A DNA stretch of 39,411 nt from positions 1-39,411 of the forward strand of contig NZ_JAJAQI010000046.1 of assembly GCF_020523605.1 (NCBI RefSeq). The letters are read 5' to 3'. A program made the position numbers and the translations under genes. Position 1 is the first letter of the stretch, and every line of letters begins with the position of its first letter. Of the stretch, positions 32,454 through 38,812 are shown piece by piece. The DNA is from Roseicella aerolata. Lineage in GTDB: Bacteria > Pseudomonadota > Alphaproteobacteria > Acetobacterales > Acetobacteraceae. Below the pieces are notes generated by a model, which was given only the letters and a program-made list of their open reading frames with translations, did not search any database and had not been told where the DNA came from.

Positions 32454-33101
32454 ATGCAGACCTTGGCGATGATCGCCCAGAAGGGCGGGACCGGTAAGAC
32501 GACGTTGGCCCTGTCGCTCGCCGTGGCGGCCGAGGCCGAGGGCCTGACCGTGCTGGTCGTGGACTTGGACCCCCAGGCGAGCGCGTGCCGCTGGGGCGAC
32601 CGGCGGACCGCCGGCAACCCCGCCGTGATCGACGCCCAGCCGGCCCGCCTCGCCGCCGCGCTCGCCAAGGCGGCCCAGGCCGGCGTGGACCTCGCCATCG
32701 TGGACACGCCCGCGCGCGTGGAGCAGGCGGCGGCGGAAGCCGCGAAGGTCGCGGACCTCGTGCTGATCCCCTGCAAGCCCTCCATCCTGGACCTCGAAAC
32801 CCTCCGCACGACCGCGGAGCTGGTGCAAGGCCGGGCGAAGCGCTCGCCGCTGGTGGTCCTCAATGCGGTGCCTGCCCAAGGCACCCGGCACGAACAGGCG
32901 GCCGAGGCCATCGCCGCCATGGGCCTGACGGTCTGCCCCGTCCACATCGGGCAGCGGGTCGCGTTCGAGTACGCCGCCCAGGCAGGCCAGAGCGTGACGG
33001 AGTACGAGCCCGACGGGCGCGCCGCGTCGGATGTTCGACACCTCTACAATGCGATATGTCAGACTGTCGGCATGTCGAAAGCGAAGGAGCGCGCGCAGTG
33101 A
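32454..33101 (+). CDS. parA: ParA-family partition ATPase
   Basis: A 215-aa Walker-type partition ATPase of the short (type Ib) class. It starts MQTLAMIAQKGGTGKTTLAL with the deviant Walker A KGGTGKT. LVVDLDPQASACRWGDRR (motif A') and VDLAIVDTPARVEQAAAEAA (Walker B) follow, then VADLVLIPCKPSILDLETLR. No N-terminal DNA-binding extension is present, as in small ParA proteins paired with a ribbon-helix-helix partner. ATG 32454 follows a short leader holding the palindrome GTGTCGACAC (32431-32440) and several TGTC motifs, a possible operator/centromere. The stop overlaps the next start as GTGA, which couples it to the partner gene. Confidence 0.95.
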   Translation: MQTLAMIAQKGGTGKTTLALSLAVAAEAEGLTVLVVDLDPQASACRWGDRRTAGNPAVIDAQPARLAAALAKAAQAGVDLAIVDTPARVEQAAAEAAKVADLVLIPCKPSILDLETLRTTAELVQGRAKRSPLVVLNAVPAQGTRHEQAAEAIAAMGLTVCPVHIGQRVAFEYAAQAGQSVTEYEPDGRAASDVRHLYNAICQTVGMSKAKERAQ

Positions 33102-33406
33102 ACAAGCGGCCGAACCTGGCTGCCGTCGCGGCGGCGGCCGGCAGCACGCGGCGCCGCGACCTTGAGCCGGTCCCCGCCCCCGTGCCCCCGCCGGAGGCGC
33201 GCGAGGCGGCGGGGCCGAGGACGCGGGTGGGGACAAAGCAGATCGCCGCCCACTTCCCCGAGGAGGTGGCGTGGCAGCTCCGGGCGCTGGCGGTCGAGCG
33301 CAAGACGACCGTGCAGAACCTCATGGCCGAGGCGCTGAACGACCTGTTTGCCAAGCACGGCAAGCCCGAGCTGGCCCCCCTGGACCGGGCGCGCGGGCCG
33401 GCCTGA
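33098..33406 (+). CDS. Small ribbon-helix-helix partition partner
   Basis: A 102-aa protein whose C-terminal half is a predicted ribbon-helix-helix domain (KQIAAHFPEEVAWQLRALAV, then ERKTTVQNLMAEALNDLFAK). The N-terminal half is a flexible Pro/Ala/Arg region. It overlaps parA by four bases (GTGA) and the replication gene by one (TGATG). ParA proteins of this size work with small RHH centromere-binding proteins such as ParG, which also repress the operon, so that role is likely. The flexible basic N-terminus would be the ParA-stimulating arm. A copy-control repressor is an alternative. Confidence 0.85.
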   Translation: MNKRPNLAAVAAAAGSTRRRDLEPVPAPVPPPEAREAAGPRTRVGTKQIAAHFPEEVAWQLRALAVERKTTVQNLMAEALNDLFAKHGKPELAPLDRARGPA

Positions 33407-34332
33407 TGGCGGAGGAGACGCCCGCCGGCGGGGCGCTATCGAGCACGACGCGGCGCCTCCTCGACGCCGCGGAGACGCTCCGCCGCGGGCCGCCCTTCGA
33501 CCTGGACTTCCTGCACACCGTCCTCACGCAGACCGGGCTGCCGTTCCGCAACCCCGGCGAGGCGCGGACCTGGGAGCGGCAGCAGGGCGGGGCCGCGCTC
33601 CGCATCGAGGCCGGCGCCGTCGCCGACCCCCGCGCGGGCGGCTTCCGCAACGTCGGCGTGCCCTTCGGCGAAAAGGCGCGGCTGGTGCTGATCCACCTCA
33701 CCGGCGAGGCTCTCCGAACTGGCTCGCCCGTGGTGGAGGTGGAGGACAGCCTGACGGCCTACGTGCGCGAGCTGGGCCTGCCCACGGACGGCCGGACCAT
33801 CGGGACCGTGAAGGAGCAGCTCGCCCGCCTGTCGGCCGCGACGGTGCGCCTCGCCTACTTCGCCGAGGGCCGCGCAGCCCAAGTGAACGCGGCGCTGGTG
33901 AAGGGGCTGGATCTCTGGGCGCCCCGCGACCCGCGGCAGCGCGTCCTCTGGCCCAGCACGGTCCGGCTGTCCGACGACTACTTCGCCAGCATCCAGAACC
34001 ACGCCGTCCCCCTCGCCCGCCCCGCCATCCGGGCGCTGGCGCACTCCGCGCTCGCGCTTGACGCCTACTGCTGGCTTGCCCAGCGGCTTCACCGCGTGCC
34101 GCCCGGCAAGCCGCAGGCTGTGTCGTGGTCGGCGCTGCGCGAGCAGTTCGGGCAGGGCTTCGCGCGCGAGCGCGACTTCCGGCGGCAGTTCCGGGAGACG
34201 CTGCGAACCGTCCTGACGGTCTACCCCGACGCCCGCGTGGAGGAGGGCGAGGAGGGGCTGCTGCTGCACCGCTCCCGGCCCCCGGTGGCGCCCCGGACCG
34301 TGCCGAGGGCGATCAAGCCGGCCGCCTCGTAG
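33406..34332 (+). CDS. repA: Plasmid replication initiator RepA (RPA family)
   Basis: A 308-aa replication protein. It resembles the plasmid-encoded RepA (RPA) family: PFRNPGEARTWERQQGGAAL, VGVPFGEKARLVLIHLTGEA, LDLWAPRDPRQRVLWPSTV and IRALAHSALALDAYCWLAQR. These proteins bind iterons and open the origin. The ATG overlaps the stop of the RHH gene, and the iterons begin 23 bp after the repA stop. The C-terminal region (SWSALREQFGQGFARERDFR) fits the second winged helix expected in iteron-binding initiators. parA, the RHH gene and repA form one tightly overlapping operon. Confidence 0.9.
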   Translation: MAEETPAGGALSSTTRRLLDAAETLRRGPPFDLDFLHTVLTQTGLPFRNPGEARTWERQQGGAALRIEAGAVADPRAGGFRNVGVPFGEKARLVLIHLTGEALRTGSPVVEVEDSLTAYVRELGLPTDGRTIGTVKEQLARLSAATVRLAYFAEGRAAQVNAALVKGLDLWAPRDPRQRVLWPSTVRLSDDYFASIQNHAVPLARPAIRALAHSALALDAYCWLAQRLHRVPPGKPQAVSWSALREQFGQGFARERDFRRQFRETLRTVLTVYPDARVEEGEEGLLLHRSRPPVAPRTVPRAIKPAAS

Positions 34333-34349
34333 GCTGTGGACAGCCCGAC

Positions 34350-34448
34350 TTATCCACGAGCACTTGGTCGCGCAAAGCACGAGCACTTGGTCGCGCAAAG
34401 CACGAGCACTTGGTCGCGCCCATATATAGATCCGATAGGTAAACCTAT
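34350..34448 (+). other. Origin of vegetative replication: DnaA box, three iterons, AT-rich segment
   Basis: TTATCCAC (34350-34357) matches a DnaA box. Iterons with a 23-bp period start at 34355, 34378 and 34401; all share CACGAGCACTTGGTCGCGC, and the first two continue CAAAG. An AT-rich stretch, CATATATAGATCC, and the palindrome ATAGGT-AA-ACCTAT (34435-34448) follow. This order directly after an RPA-type rep gene is typical of an iteron-controlled theta origin. Confidence 0.93.
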
Positions 34449-34708
34449 AATCTTCCGGTAGTTGGTTGCCGCTTTGTGGGGAAAGCCTCGAAACGTTCGG
34501 CGGATCGCCTCCCGCTGGCAAGGGCGCACGGTGCCCCGGTGCTCGGGGCCGTCAAGGACGCTCGCCTCCGGCTCGCGCCGCTCCGCGGTGGCCTCCGGCC
34601 ATCCCTGACCGCCCCTGCGCGCCGCGGCGGCCGGAGGGGGTCGGGACGGAAGGCGTCCCGACCTTTCGACCCTTCGCGGCCCACCGGCAGCATCCGTGCG
34701 GAAATTTG
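34449..34708. other. Gene-free origin flank, left
   Basis: This holds the first copy of the origin-flank block (34529-34672) and the start of a segment disrupted by the 65-bp inverted repeat. No gene was recognised, and open frames here are Arg/Pro-rich shadows. Confidence 0.7.
34529..34672 (+). repeat. Origin-flank block, copy A
   Basis: About 144 bp closely similar to 37826-37964 in the same orientation, sharing for example GTGCTCGGGG, GTCAAGGACGCTCGC and CATCCCTGACCGCCCCTGCG. It contains a hairpin with a perfect 10-bp stem, GGTCGGGACG-GAAGG-CGTCCCGACC (34639-34663). Weaker similarity extends upstream to near 34460. Confidence 0.9.
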
Positions 34709-34773
34709 GAGCCCATCACGAAACGTGGGCAGGCGGCGGGGTGACGGTCGGTGGGAGGGGTAAGCCAAACGAG
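34709..34773 (+). repeat. Left 65-bp terminal inverted repeat
   Basis: Starts GAGCCCATCACGAAACGTGG and ends AAGCCAAACGAG. It is identical to the reverse complement of 37603-37667 at all 65 positions, and partial pairing continues about 12 bases inward. Confidence 0.97.
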
Positions 34774-34914
34774 GGGTTCCCTGCCCATCCGACAGGCCGC
34801 CCGAGTTTTGCTGACCGTCCAGGCCGACCAGCGGTAAGGTAATCCGGTCAGGCAATCTACGGCAGGCCGACGCTCGGGCTGACGGGTTTCCTGACCGTCG
34901 ACGGGAGCCTGCCC
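34774..34914. promoter_or_regulatory. Probable res site and promoter of the element
   Basis: A 141-bp leader before the resolvase gene with repeated TGACCGTC (near 34808 and 34892) and CAGGCCGACC/CAGGCCGACG motifs, as expected of a resolvase binding region. Subsites were not resolved. Confidence 0.45.
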
Positions 34915-35478
34915 GTGCTGATCGGCTATGCCAGGGTCTCTACAGAGGACCAGAACCTCGACCTCCAGCGTGACGCCCTGGGCCGCGCTGGCTGCGAGCG
35001 CACCTTCGAGGACCGGCGATCCGGCGCCAAGGCTGACCGGCCAGGGCTCCTCGCGGCCCTCGACTACGCGCGTCCCGGCGATAGTCTCGTCGTTTGGCGC
35101 CTCGACCGGCTCAGCCGCTCGCTCTCCGACCTCATCGCGCTGGTGCGCCGCATGGAGGGGACCGGGGTGGGGCTGCGCTCCCTCACCGAGGGCATCGACA
35201 CCTCGACGCCGAATGGTCGGCTCACCTTCCACCTCTTCGGCGCGCTCGCCGAGTTCGAGCGGGCGCTGACCCGCGAGCGGACCGGAGCCGGCCTCGCCGC
35301 CGCCAGGGCGCGCGGTCGCCGGGGAGGTCGCAAGCACCGCCTCACCCCGGAACGCCGCGCCCACGCCGTCGAGCTGTATCGCGCCCGCGACAGGACGGTG
35401 GGGGAGGTCTGCCGGCTAATGGGCATCTCGAAACCCACGCTCTACGCCTACGTCGCCGAGGCGGAGGCCCGGTCGTGA
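34915..35478 (+). CDS. Serine resolvase of the ISKra4-like element
   Basis: A 187-aa resolvase/invertase. It begins MLIGYARVSTEDQNLDLQRD, with the catalytic Ser in ARVST, and contains DSLVVWRLDRLSRSLSDLIA. IDTSTPNGRLTFHLFGALAE, FERALTRERTGAGLAAARA and a C-terminal helix-turn-helix (TVGEVCRLMGISKPTLYAYV) follow. It is complete and of normal length. The start is GTG at 34915; the stop overlaps the next start as GTGA. It is related to but clearly different from the Tn3 resolvase at 6586. Position inside the 65-bp repeats suggests it resolves cointegrates of this element. Confidence 0.93.
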   Translation: MLIGYARVSTEDQNLDLQRDALGRAGCERTFEDRRSGAKADRPGLLAALDYARPGDSLVVWRLDRLSRSLSDLIALVRRMEGTGVGLRSLTEGIDTSTPNGRLTFHLFGALAEFERALTRERTGAGLAAARARGRRGGRKHRLTPERRAHAVELYRARDRTVGEVCRLMGISKPTLYAYVAEAEARS

Positions 35479-36149
35479 CGCAAGGAGATGGCCGCGGCGG
35501 TGACGCGCCGACGATCATGCGCCTCCGGGTCGCGCTGCGCGACGTCATGCCGACGCCCTGGCGGCGGCTGGAGGTCGCCGCTGCGACGACGCTGGCCGAC
35601 CTTCATTCCATCCTCCAGGCGGCGATGGGGTGGGAGGACCTCCACCTCCACCACTTCCGCATTCTCGGCCGGGGGTTCGACCCCGGATACGCCGACTTCG
35701 GCCGGGTGCGCCTGGCCGACCTTCGCCTCCGCGCGGGCGAGCGGTTCACCTACGAGTACAACCTCGCGGTGCCCTGGCGGCACGAGATCCGCGTCGAGGC
35801 GGTCGGCCCTGGCGTCGCCGGCCGGCGCTATCCGCGCTGCACGGACGGCCGGCACGCCGCCCCGCCCGAGTGGTGCCCGGGACCCGAAGCGCTCGACGAA
35901 CTCAAGGGCGAGCTGCTCGGCCTGTCCTACGTCGAGGACCTGGACCTCATGGCCGAGTTCGGCCGTGCCGTGCTGGACATGCGGGACGGCCGGGTTTGCG
36001 ACGTGCTGGACGTCGTCGGCGCGGACAACCTCCGGCGCGCCCTCGTGCGCCAGGAGTGCCGCGAAGCGCTGACAAGCCCCTTCGACCGGCACGGGGCGAA
36101 CGCGGCCCTCCACCGGCTCGCGACCGCCGACAGGGGAGCCGTGCCATGA
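35475..36149 (+). CDS. Plasmid pRiA4b ORF-3-like protein
   Basis: A 224-aa protein of the pRiA4b ORF-3-like family. Conserved features are IMRLRVALRDVMPTPWRRLE, then LADLHSILQAAMGWEDLHLH, HFRILGRGFDPGYADFGRVR and FTYEYNLAVPWRHEIRVEA. The family ending C-x-DG-x-x-x-APPE is also present, as CTDGRHAAPPEWCPGPEALD. Its biochemical function is unknown, but members are repeatedly found with transposases. The GTG start overlaps the resolvase stop and its stop overlaps the transposase ATG (ATGA), so the three genes are coupled. A role as accessory transposition factor is inferred. Confidence 0.9.
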   Translation: MTQGDGRGGDAPTIMRLRVALRDVMPTPWRRLEVAAATTLADLHSILQAAMGWEDLHLHHFRILGRGFDPGYADFGRVRLADLRLRAGERFTYEYNLAVPWRHEIRVEAVGPGVAGRRYPRCTDGRHAAPPEWCPGPEALDELKGELLGLSYVEDLDLMAEFGRAVLDMRDGRVCDVLDVVGADNLRRALVRQECREALTSPFDRHGANAALHRLATADRGAVP

Positions 36150-37660
36150 CGATGCGCTTCACCCTCACGCTGACGGCCGAGGCCGACGGCGGTGCTGGCC
36201 GGGCGACCGAACGATCCGTCGTTGCCGTGATCGAGCGGGACGTGTTGGTGCCCGAAACGCTCGGGCTCACTCTCGCCGAGGCGAAGGAAGTGTTGGGCAG
36301 GGTCCAGGAAGCCGTCGCGGCCAACCAGGTCGCCGCGCACGCGGGGGCGTCCCGGCGCTGCGCCGCCTGCGGGATTGCCCGGCGCGTGCGGGGCCACTGC
36401 CCGCTCACCTGCCGCACCGCCTTCGGCACGGTCCGGATCGCGGCCGAGCGGCTGCGGCGCTGCGCGTGCGGCGCCGATCCCGCCGCCGGCAACCGTGCCT
36501 CCTTCAGCCCCTTGGCCGACCTGCTGCCCGAACGCACGACGCCGGAGTTGCTCTACCTTGAGACGCGGTGGGGCTCGCTCGTCTCCTACGGCATGGCGGC
36601 CCGCCTGCTCGGCGACGTGCTGCCCCTGGAGCGGCCGATCGCGCCCGAGCAGGTGCGGCGGCATCTCCACGCCGTTGCCGCGCGAGAGGAGGACGCGCTT
36701 CGCAACAGACCCGACGGCGCTCCGTGGACTGGCTGCCAGCGGGACCTTGACGCGTTGCCGGCACCGGACGGGCCGGCCTATGTCGGCGTGGATGGCGGCT
36801 TCGTGCGCGACCGCGCGGGGTCCTGGTTCGAGGTCATCGCCGGCAAATACGTCCCAGGCTTCCGCCGCGACGCCTCCGAGGACGCGGCGCCACGCCCTGC
36901 CAAATGCTTCGCCTTCGTTCAGGCGCACGACGACCGGCCGCGCCGGCGATTGACCGAGGTCCTTGCCTCGCAGGGCCACACCCCGAACCAGCGGGTCGTG
37001 CTGATGTCGGATGGCGGCGATTCCGTGCGGCGGCTGTTGGCGCACGTCGGCCCCGAGGCCGAGCATGTGCTCGACTGGTTCCACGTGACGATGCGCCTGA
37101 CGGTGCTGGCGCAGATGACGAAGGGCACATGCCCGGATCGGGGCTGGACGGAAGCGCGGCTGCGCGACCTCGAACGGCTGAAGTGGCTCCTCTGGCACGG
37201 GCATGCCCGGCACGCCGTCGAGGCCGCCAGCGGCTTCGCCGACGACGCCTGGGGGATGGAGGGAGACGCCGAGGGCGAGGCGAAGGCGAAGCTCGGAAGG
37301 CTGCACCGGGCGGGCGAAGAGTTCGCGACCTACCTCCGGAACAATGCCGGGCAAATCATTGACTACGGCGAGCGTCACCGCGCCGGCGAGCGCATCTCTA
37401 CCGGCTTCGTCGAGAGCGCCGTCAACCAGATCGTCTCGAAGCGCTTCTCGAAACGGCAGTCCATGCGCTGGACCCAGCGCGGGGCGCACCTGACGTTGCA
37501 GGCGAGAACGCGGGTGCTGAACGGCGAGCTGGAGGACGCCTTTCGACGACGCTGGCCGGCTTTCCGACTATCGCCCCCTCCAGCATCGGCGGCAGAAAAC
37601 TGCTCGTTTGGCTTACCCCTCCCACCGACCGTCACCCCGCCGCCTGCCCACGTTTCGTGA
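36146..37660 (+). CDS. ISKra4-like transposase
   Basis: A 504-aa transposase. A zinc-binding N-terminal part (RRCAACGIARRVRGHCPLTC, then RLRRCACGADP) precedes an RNase H-like catalytic core: AYVGVDGGFVRDRAGSWFEV, then VVLMSDGGDSVRRLLAHVGP and EHVLDWFHVTMRL. The C-terminal signature is STGFVESAVNQIVSKRFSKR, then QSMRWTQRGAHLTLQARTRV. This pattern fits ISKra4-type transposases, with ISL3 as a more distant alternative. The ATG overlaps the preceding gene by four bases. The last 20 or so codons run through the right 65-bp inverted repeat, and the stop lies inside it, so the repeat is both terminus and coding sequence. Confidence 0.9.
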   Translation: MTMRFTLTLTAEADGGAGRATERSVVAVIERDVLVPETLGLTLAEAKEVLGRVQEAVAANQVAAHAGASRRCAACGIARRVRGHCPLTCRTAFGTVRIAAERLRRCACGADPAAGNRASFSPLADLLPERTTPELLYLETRWGSLVSYGMAARLLGDVLPLERPIAPEQVRRHLHAVAAREEDALRNRPDGAPWTGCQRDLDALPAPDGPAYVGVDGGFVRDRAGSWFEVIAGKYVPGFRRDASEDAAPRPAKCFAFVQAHDDRPRRRLTEVLASQGHTPNQRVVLMSDGGDSVRRLLAHVGPEAEHVLDWFHVTMRLTVLAQMTKGTCPDRGWTEARLRDLERLKWLLWHGHARHAVEAASGFADDAWGMEGDAEGEAKAKLGRLHRAGEEFATYLRNNAGQIIDYGERHRAGERISTGFVESAVNQIVSKRFSKRQSMRWTQRGAHLTLQARTRVLNGELEDAFRRRWPAFRLSPPPASAAENCSFGLPLPPTVTPPPAHVS

Positions 37661-37667
37661 TGGGCTC
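37603..37667 (-). repeat. Right 65-bp terminal inverted repeat
   Basis: The exact reverse complement of 34709-34773. It encodes the last residues of the transposase (FGLPLPPTVTPPPAHVS) and its stop codon. Confidence 0.97.
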
Positions 37668-37707
37668 GGTTTTCGGAAGGGGCTGCCGCAGCCGGGGACG
37701 AGGGAAG

Positions 37708-37754
37708 TTATCCACGGCGGATCACCCCCCCGTCGTTCGGCGGATCACCCCCCC
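37708..37754 (+). repeat. DnaA box and 23-bp-period repeat doublet
   Basis: TTATCCACGG (37708-37717) leads into CGGCGGATCACCCCCCC at 37715-37731, repeated at 37738-37754. The 23-bp spacing and the overlap with a DnaA box copy the geometry of the main iterons at 34350-34420, but the repeat sequence is different. Confidence 0.75.
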
Positions 37755-37825
37755 CTAAAACCGGTAGCTAGATTCCCGATAGATTCTTGCCGGTAGCTGG
37801 CGGCACCGTTTGTGGGCAAGTCGGG

Positions 37826-37964
37826 CGGTGCCACGGTGCTCGGGGCGGTCAAGGACGCTCGCTGCGCTCGCGCCGCTGCGCGGTGCCTTCGGCATCCCTG
37901 ACCGCCCCTGCGCGCCGTGCCGGCCAGAGGGGGTCGGGACGGAAGGCGTCCCGACCTTCAACCC
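37826..37964 (+). repeat. Origin-flank block, copy B
   Basis: The partner of 34529-34672, same orientation. The hairpin GGTCGGGACG-GAAGG-CGTCCCGACC is conserved exactly (37932-37956), while other positions differ by scattered substitutions and short gaps. This implies the duplication is old. Confidence 0.9.
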
Positions 37965-38148
37965 GTCGCCTCCGGCGCGGGTCGAACAGAAGGCATCGGG
38001 GAGGAGCCGGGAAAGCAGGCCCGAGACTCGGGCCAGACGGGCCGTGGAGCGGTTTGGAAGGGCCGGAGGGTAGTCCGAGTGCAGCCGGGGGCCGAAACCC
38101 GCTCAGCGGCCTTCCAGGCGGCCGGGAAGGGTCATGCGACGGTGGCGG

Positions 38149-38508
38149 TCAGGCGCCCGGTCCGGGAGGGGCGGCAGGCGGCGCGAAGCCGAACACCCCG
38201 AAGAAGGTGGCGCGGTGCGCGTCGAGCCACGCGGCCGGCGCCGCGCCCAGCCGCCCCGCGATCACCCCGAGGTCGAGGGTGGCGAGCTTGTCGAAGCGCA
38301 CGACGGACGGGACCTTCAGCCCGGTCCCCGGGTCGGGCGCGATCGGCGCCGTGTCCGGCCCCGAGCGGGGGACGGAGGTGATGAAGCACACCACCAGGTC
38401 CGCCCGGCGGGCGTTGTCGCGGGAGACGACGAGGGCGGGCCGCCGCTTGTCCCCGGAGAGGTCGGTGAAGGGGAAGCGCGCGAGGACGATGGCGCCGAAG
38501 TCGTACAC
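38149..38508 (-). CDS. PemK/MazF-family toxin
   Basis: A 119-aa protein starting VYDFGAIVLARFPFTDLSGD, then KRRPALVVSRDNARRADLVV and CFITSVPRSGPDT. VPSVVRFDKLATLDLGVIAG follows, then a Pro/Gly-rich end. The N-terminal G-x-I-V-x-x-x-F-P-F-T-D and KRRPALV are the PemK/MazF signature; relatives are ribosome-associated or free mRNA endonucleases. The GTG start at 38508 immediately follows the stop of the small upstream gene (TAG-GTG), the usual antitoxin-toxin coupling. It lies between the origin region and traG, consistent with plasmid maintenance. Confidence 0.88.
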   Translation of the reverse strand: MYDFGAIVLARFPFTDLSGDKRRPALVVSRDNARRADLVVCFITSVPRSGPDTAPIAPDPGTGLKVPSVVRFDKLATLDLGVIAGRLGAAPAAWLDAHRATFFGVFGFAPPAAPPGPGA

Positions 38509-38748
38509 CTAGCCGGTCCGCGGGCGCGGCGGCGCCGACTCGGCGAGGTCGGCGTCGCTGTAGAGGTCCGGCTCGTCGGCGAGCCAGTCGAAGGCGCCGC
38601 CGGCCTGCGCGATGGCGGCCATGGGCAGGGCGTCGGCGCCCTCTACCACCTCCACCACGACGTGCACGCGCGTCCCGGCCGCGATGCCGCGGCGGGCGAG
38701 CTCGGCCGACACCTGCCCGGCCTCGGCGTCGAGGGCGATCCGGCCCAT
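38509..38748 (-). CDS. Probable antitoxin of the PemK/MazF-like toxin
   Basis: A 79-aa acidic protein starting MGRIALDAEAGQVSAELARR. Its N-terminal half (RRGIAAGTRVHVVVEVVEGA) could form a small DNA-binding fold. The C-terminal half is acidic (FDWLADEPDLYSDADLAESA), as in the toxin-wrapping tails of antitoxins; the DEPDLYSDADL segment is typical of antitoxins paired with PemK/MazF toxins. The ATG at 38748 is preferred; the open extension to 38871 is Arg-rich shadow. The call rests on its composition and its position directly before the toxin, not on a named family. Confidence 0.78.
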   Translation of the reverse strand: MGRIALDAEAGQVSAELARRGIAAGTRVHVVVEVVEGADALPMAAIAQAGGAFDWLADEPDLYSDADLAESAPPRPRTG

Positions 38749-38812
38749 GGCATGCCTCCATGCCGGGCATCCTAGCACACGCCTGGCCACCGCAATGCAA
38801 CGCGCGGCAGCG

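Larger units (their letters stand above)
34709..37667 (+). mobile_element. ISKra4-like element with resolvase and pRiA4b ORF-3-like genes (2,959 bp)
   Basis: Bounded by perfect 65-bp inverted repeats and holding three overlapping plus-strand genes: serine resolvase, pRiA4b ORF-3-like protein and transposase. No clear target duplication was found at the edges. A resolvase inside an IS suggests replicative movement with cointegrate resolution, which is inference. Confidence 0.9.
37668..38148. other. Gene-free region with a second origin-like segment
   Basis: This stretch of about 480 bp has no recognisable gene. It holds a DnaA box and repeat doublet (37708-37754), paired CCGGTAGCT motifs near 37760 and 37790, and the second origin-flank block (37826-37964). 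The remainder up to the toxin gene shows nothing distinctive. Confidence 0.7.

Noticed and set aside
34708-34773. The 65-bp inverted repeat as a phage or integron attachment site
   Set aside because: Its exact inverted partner at 37603-37667 brackets a transposase operon, so it is a transposon end.
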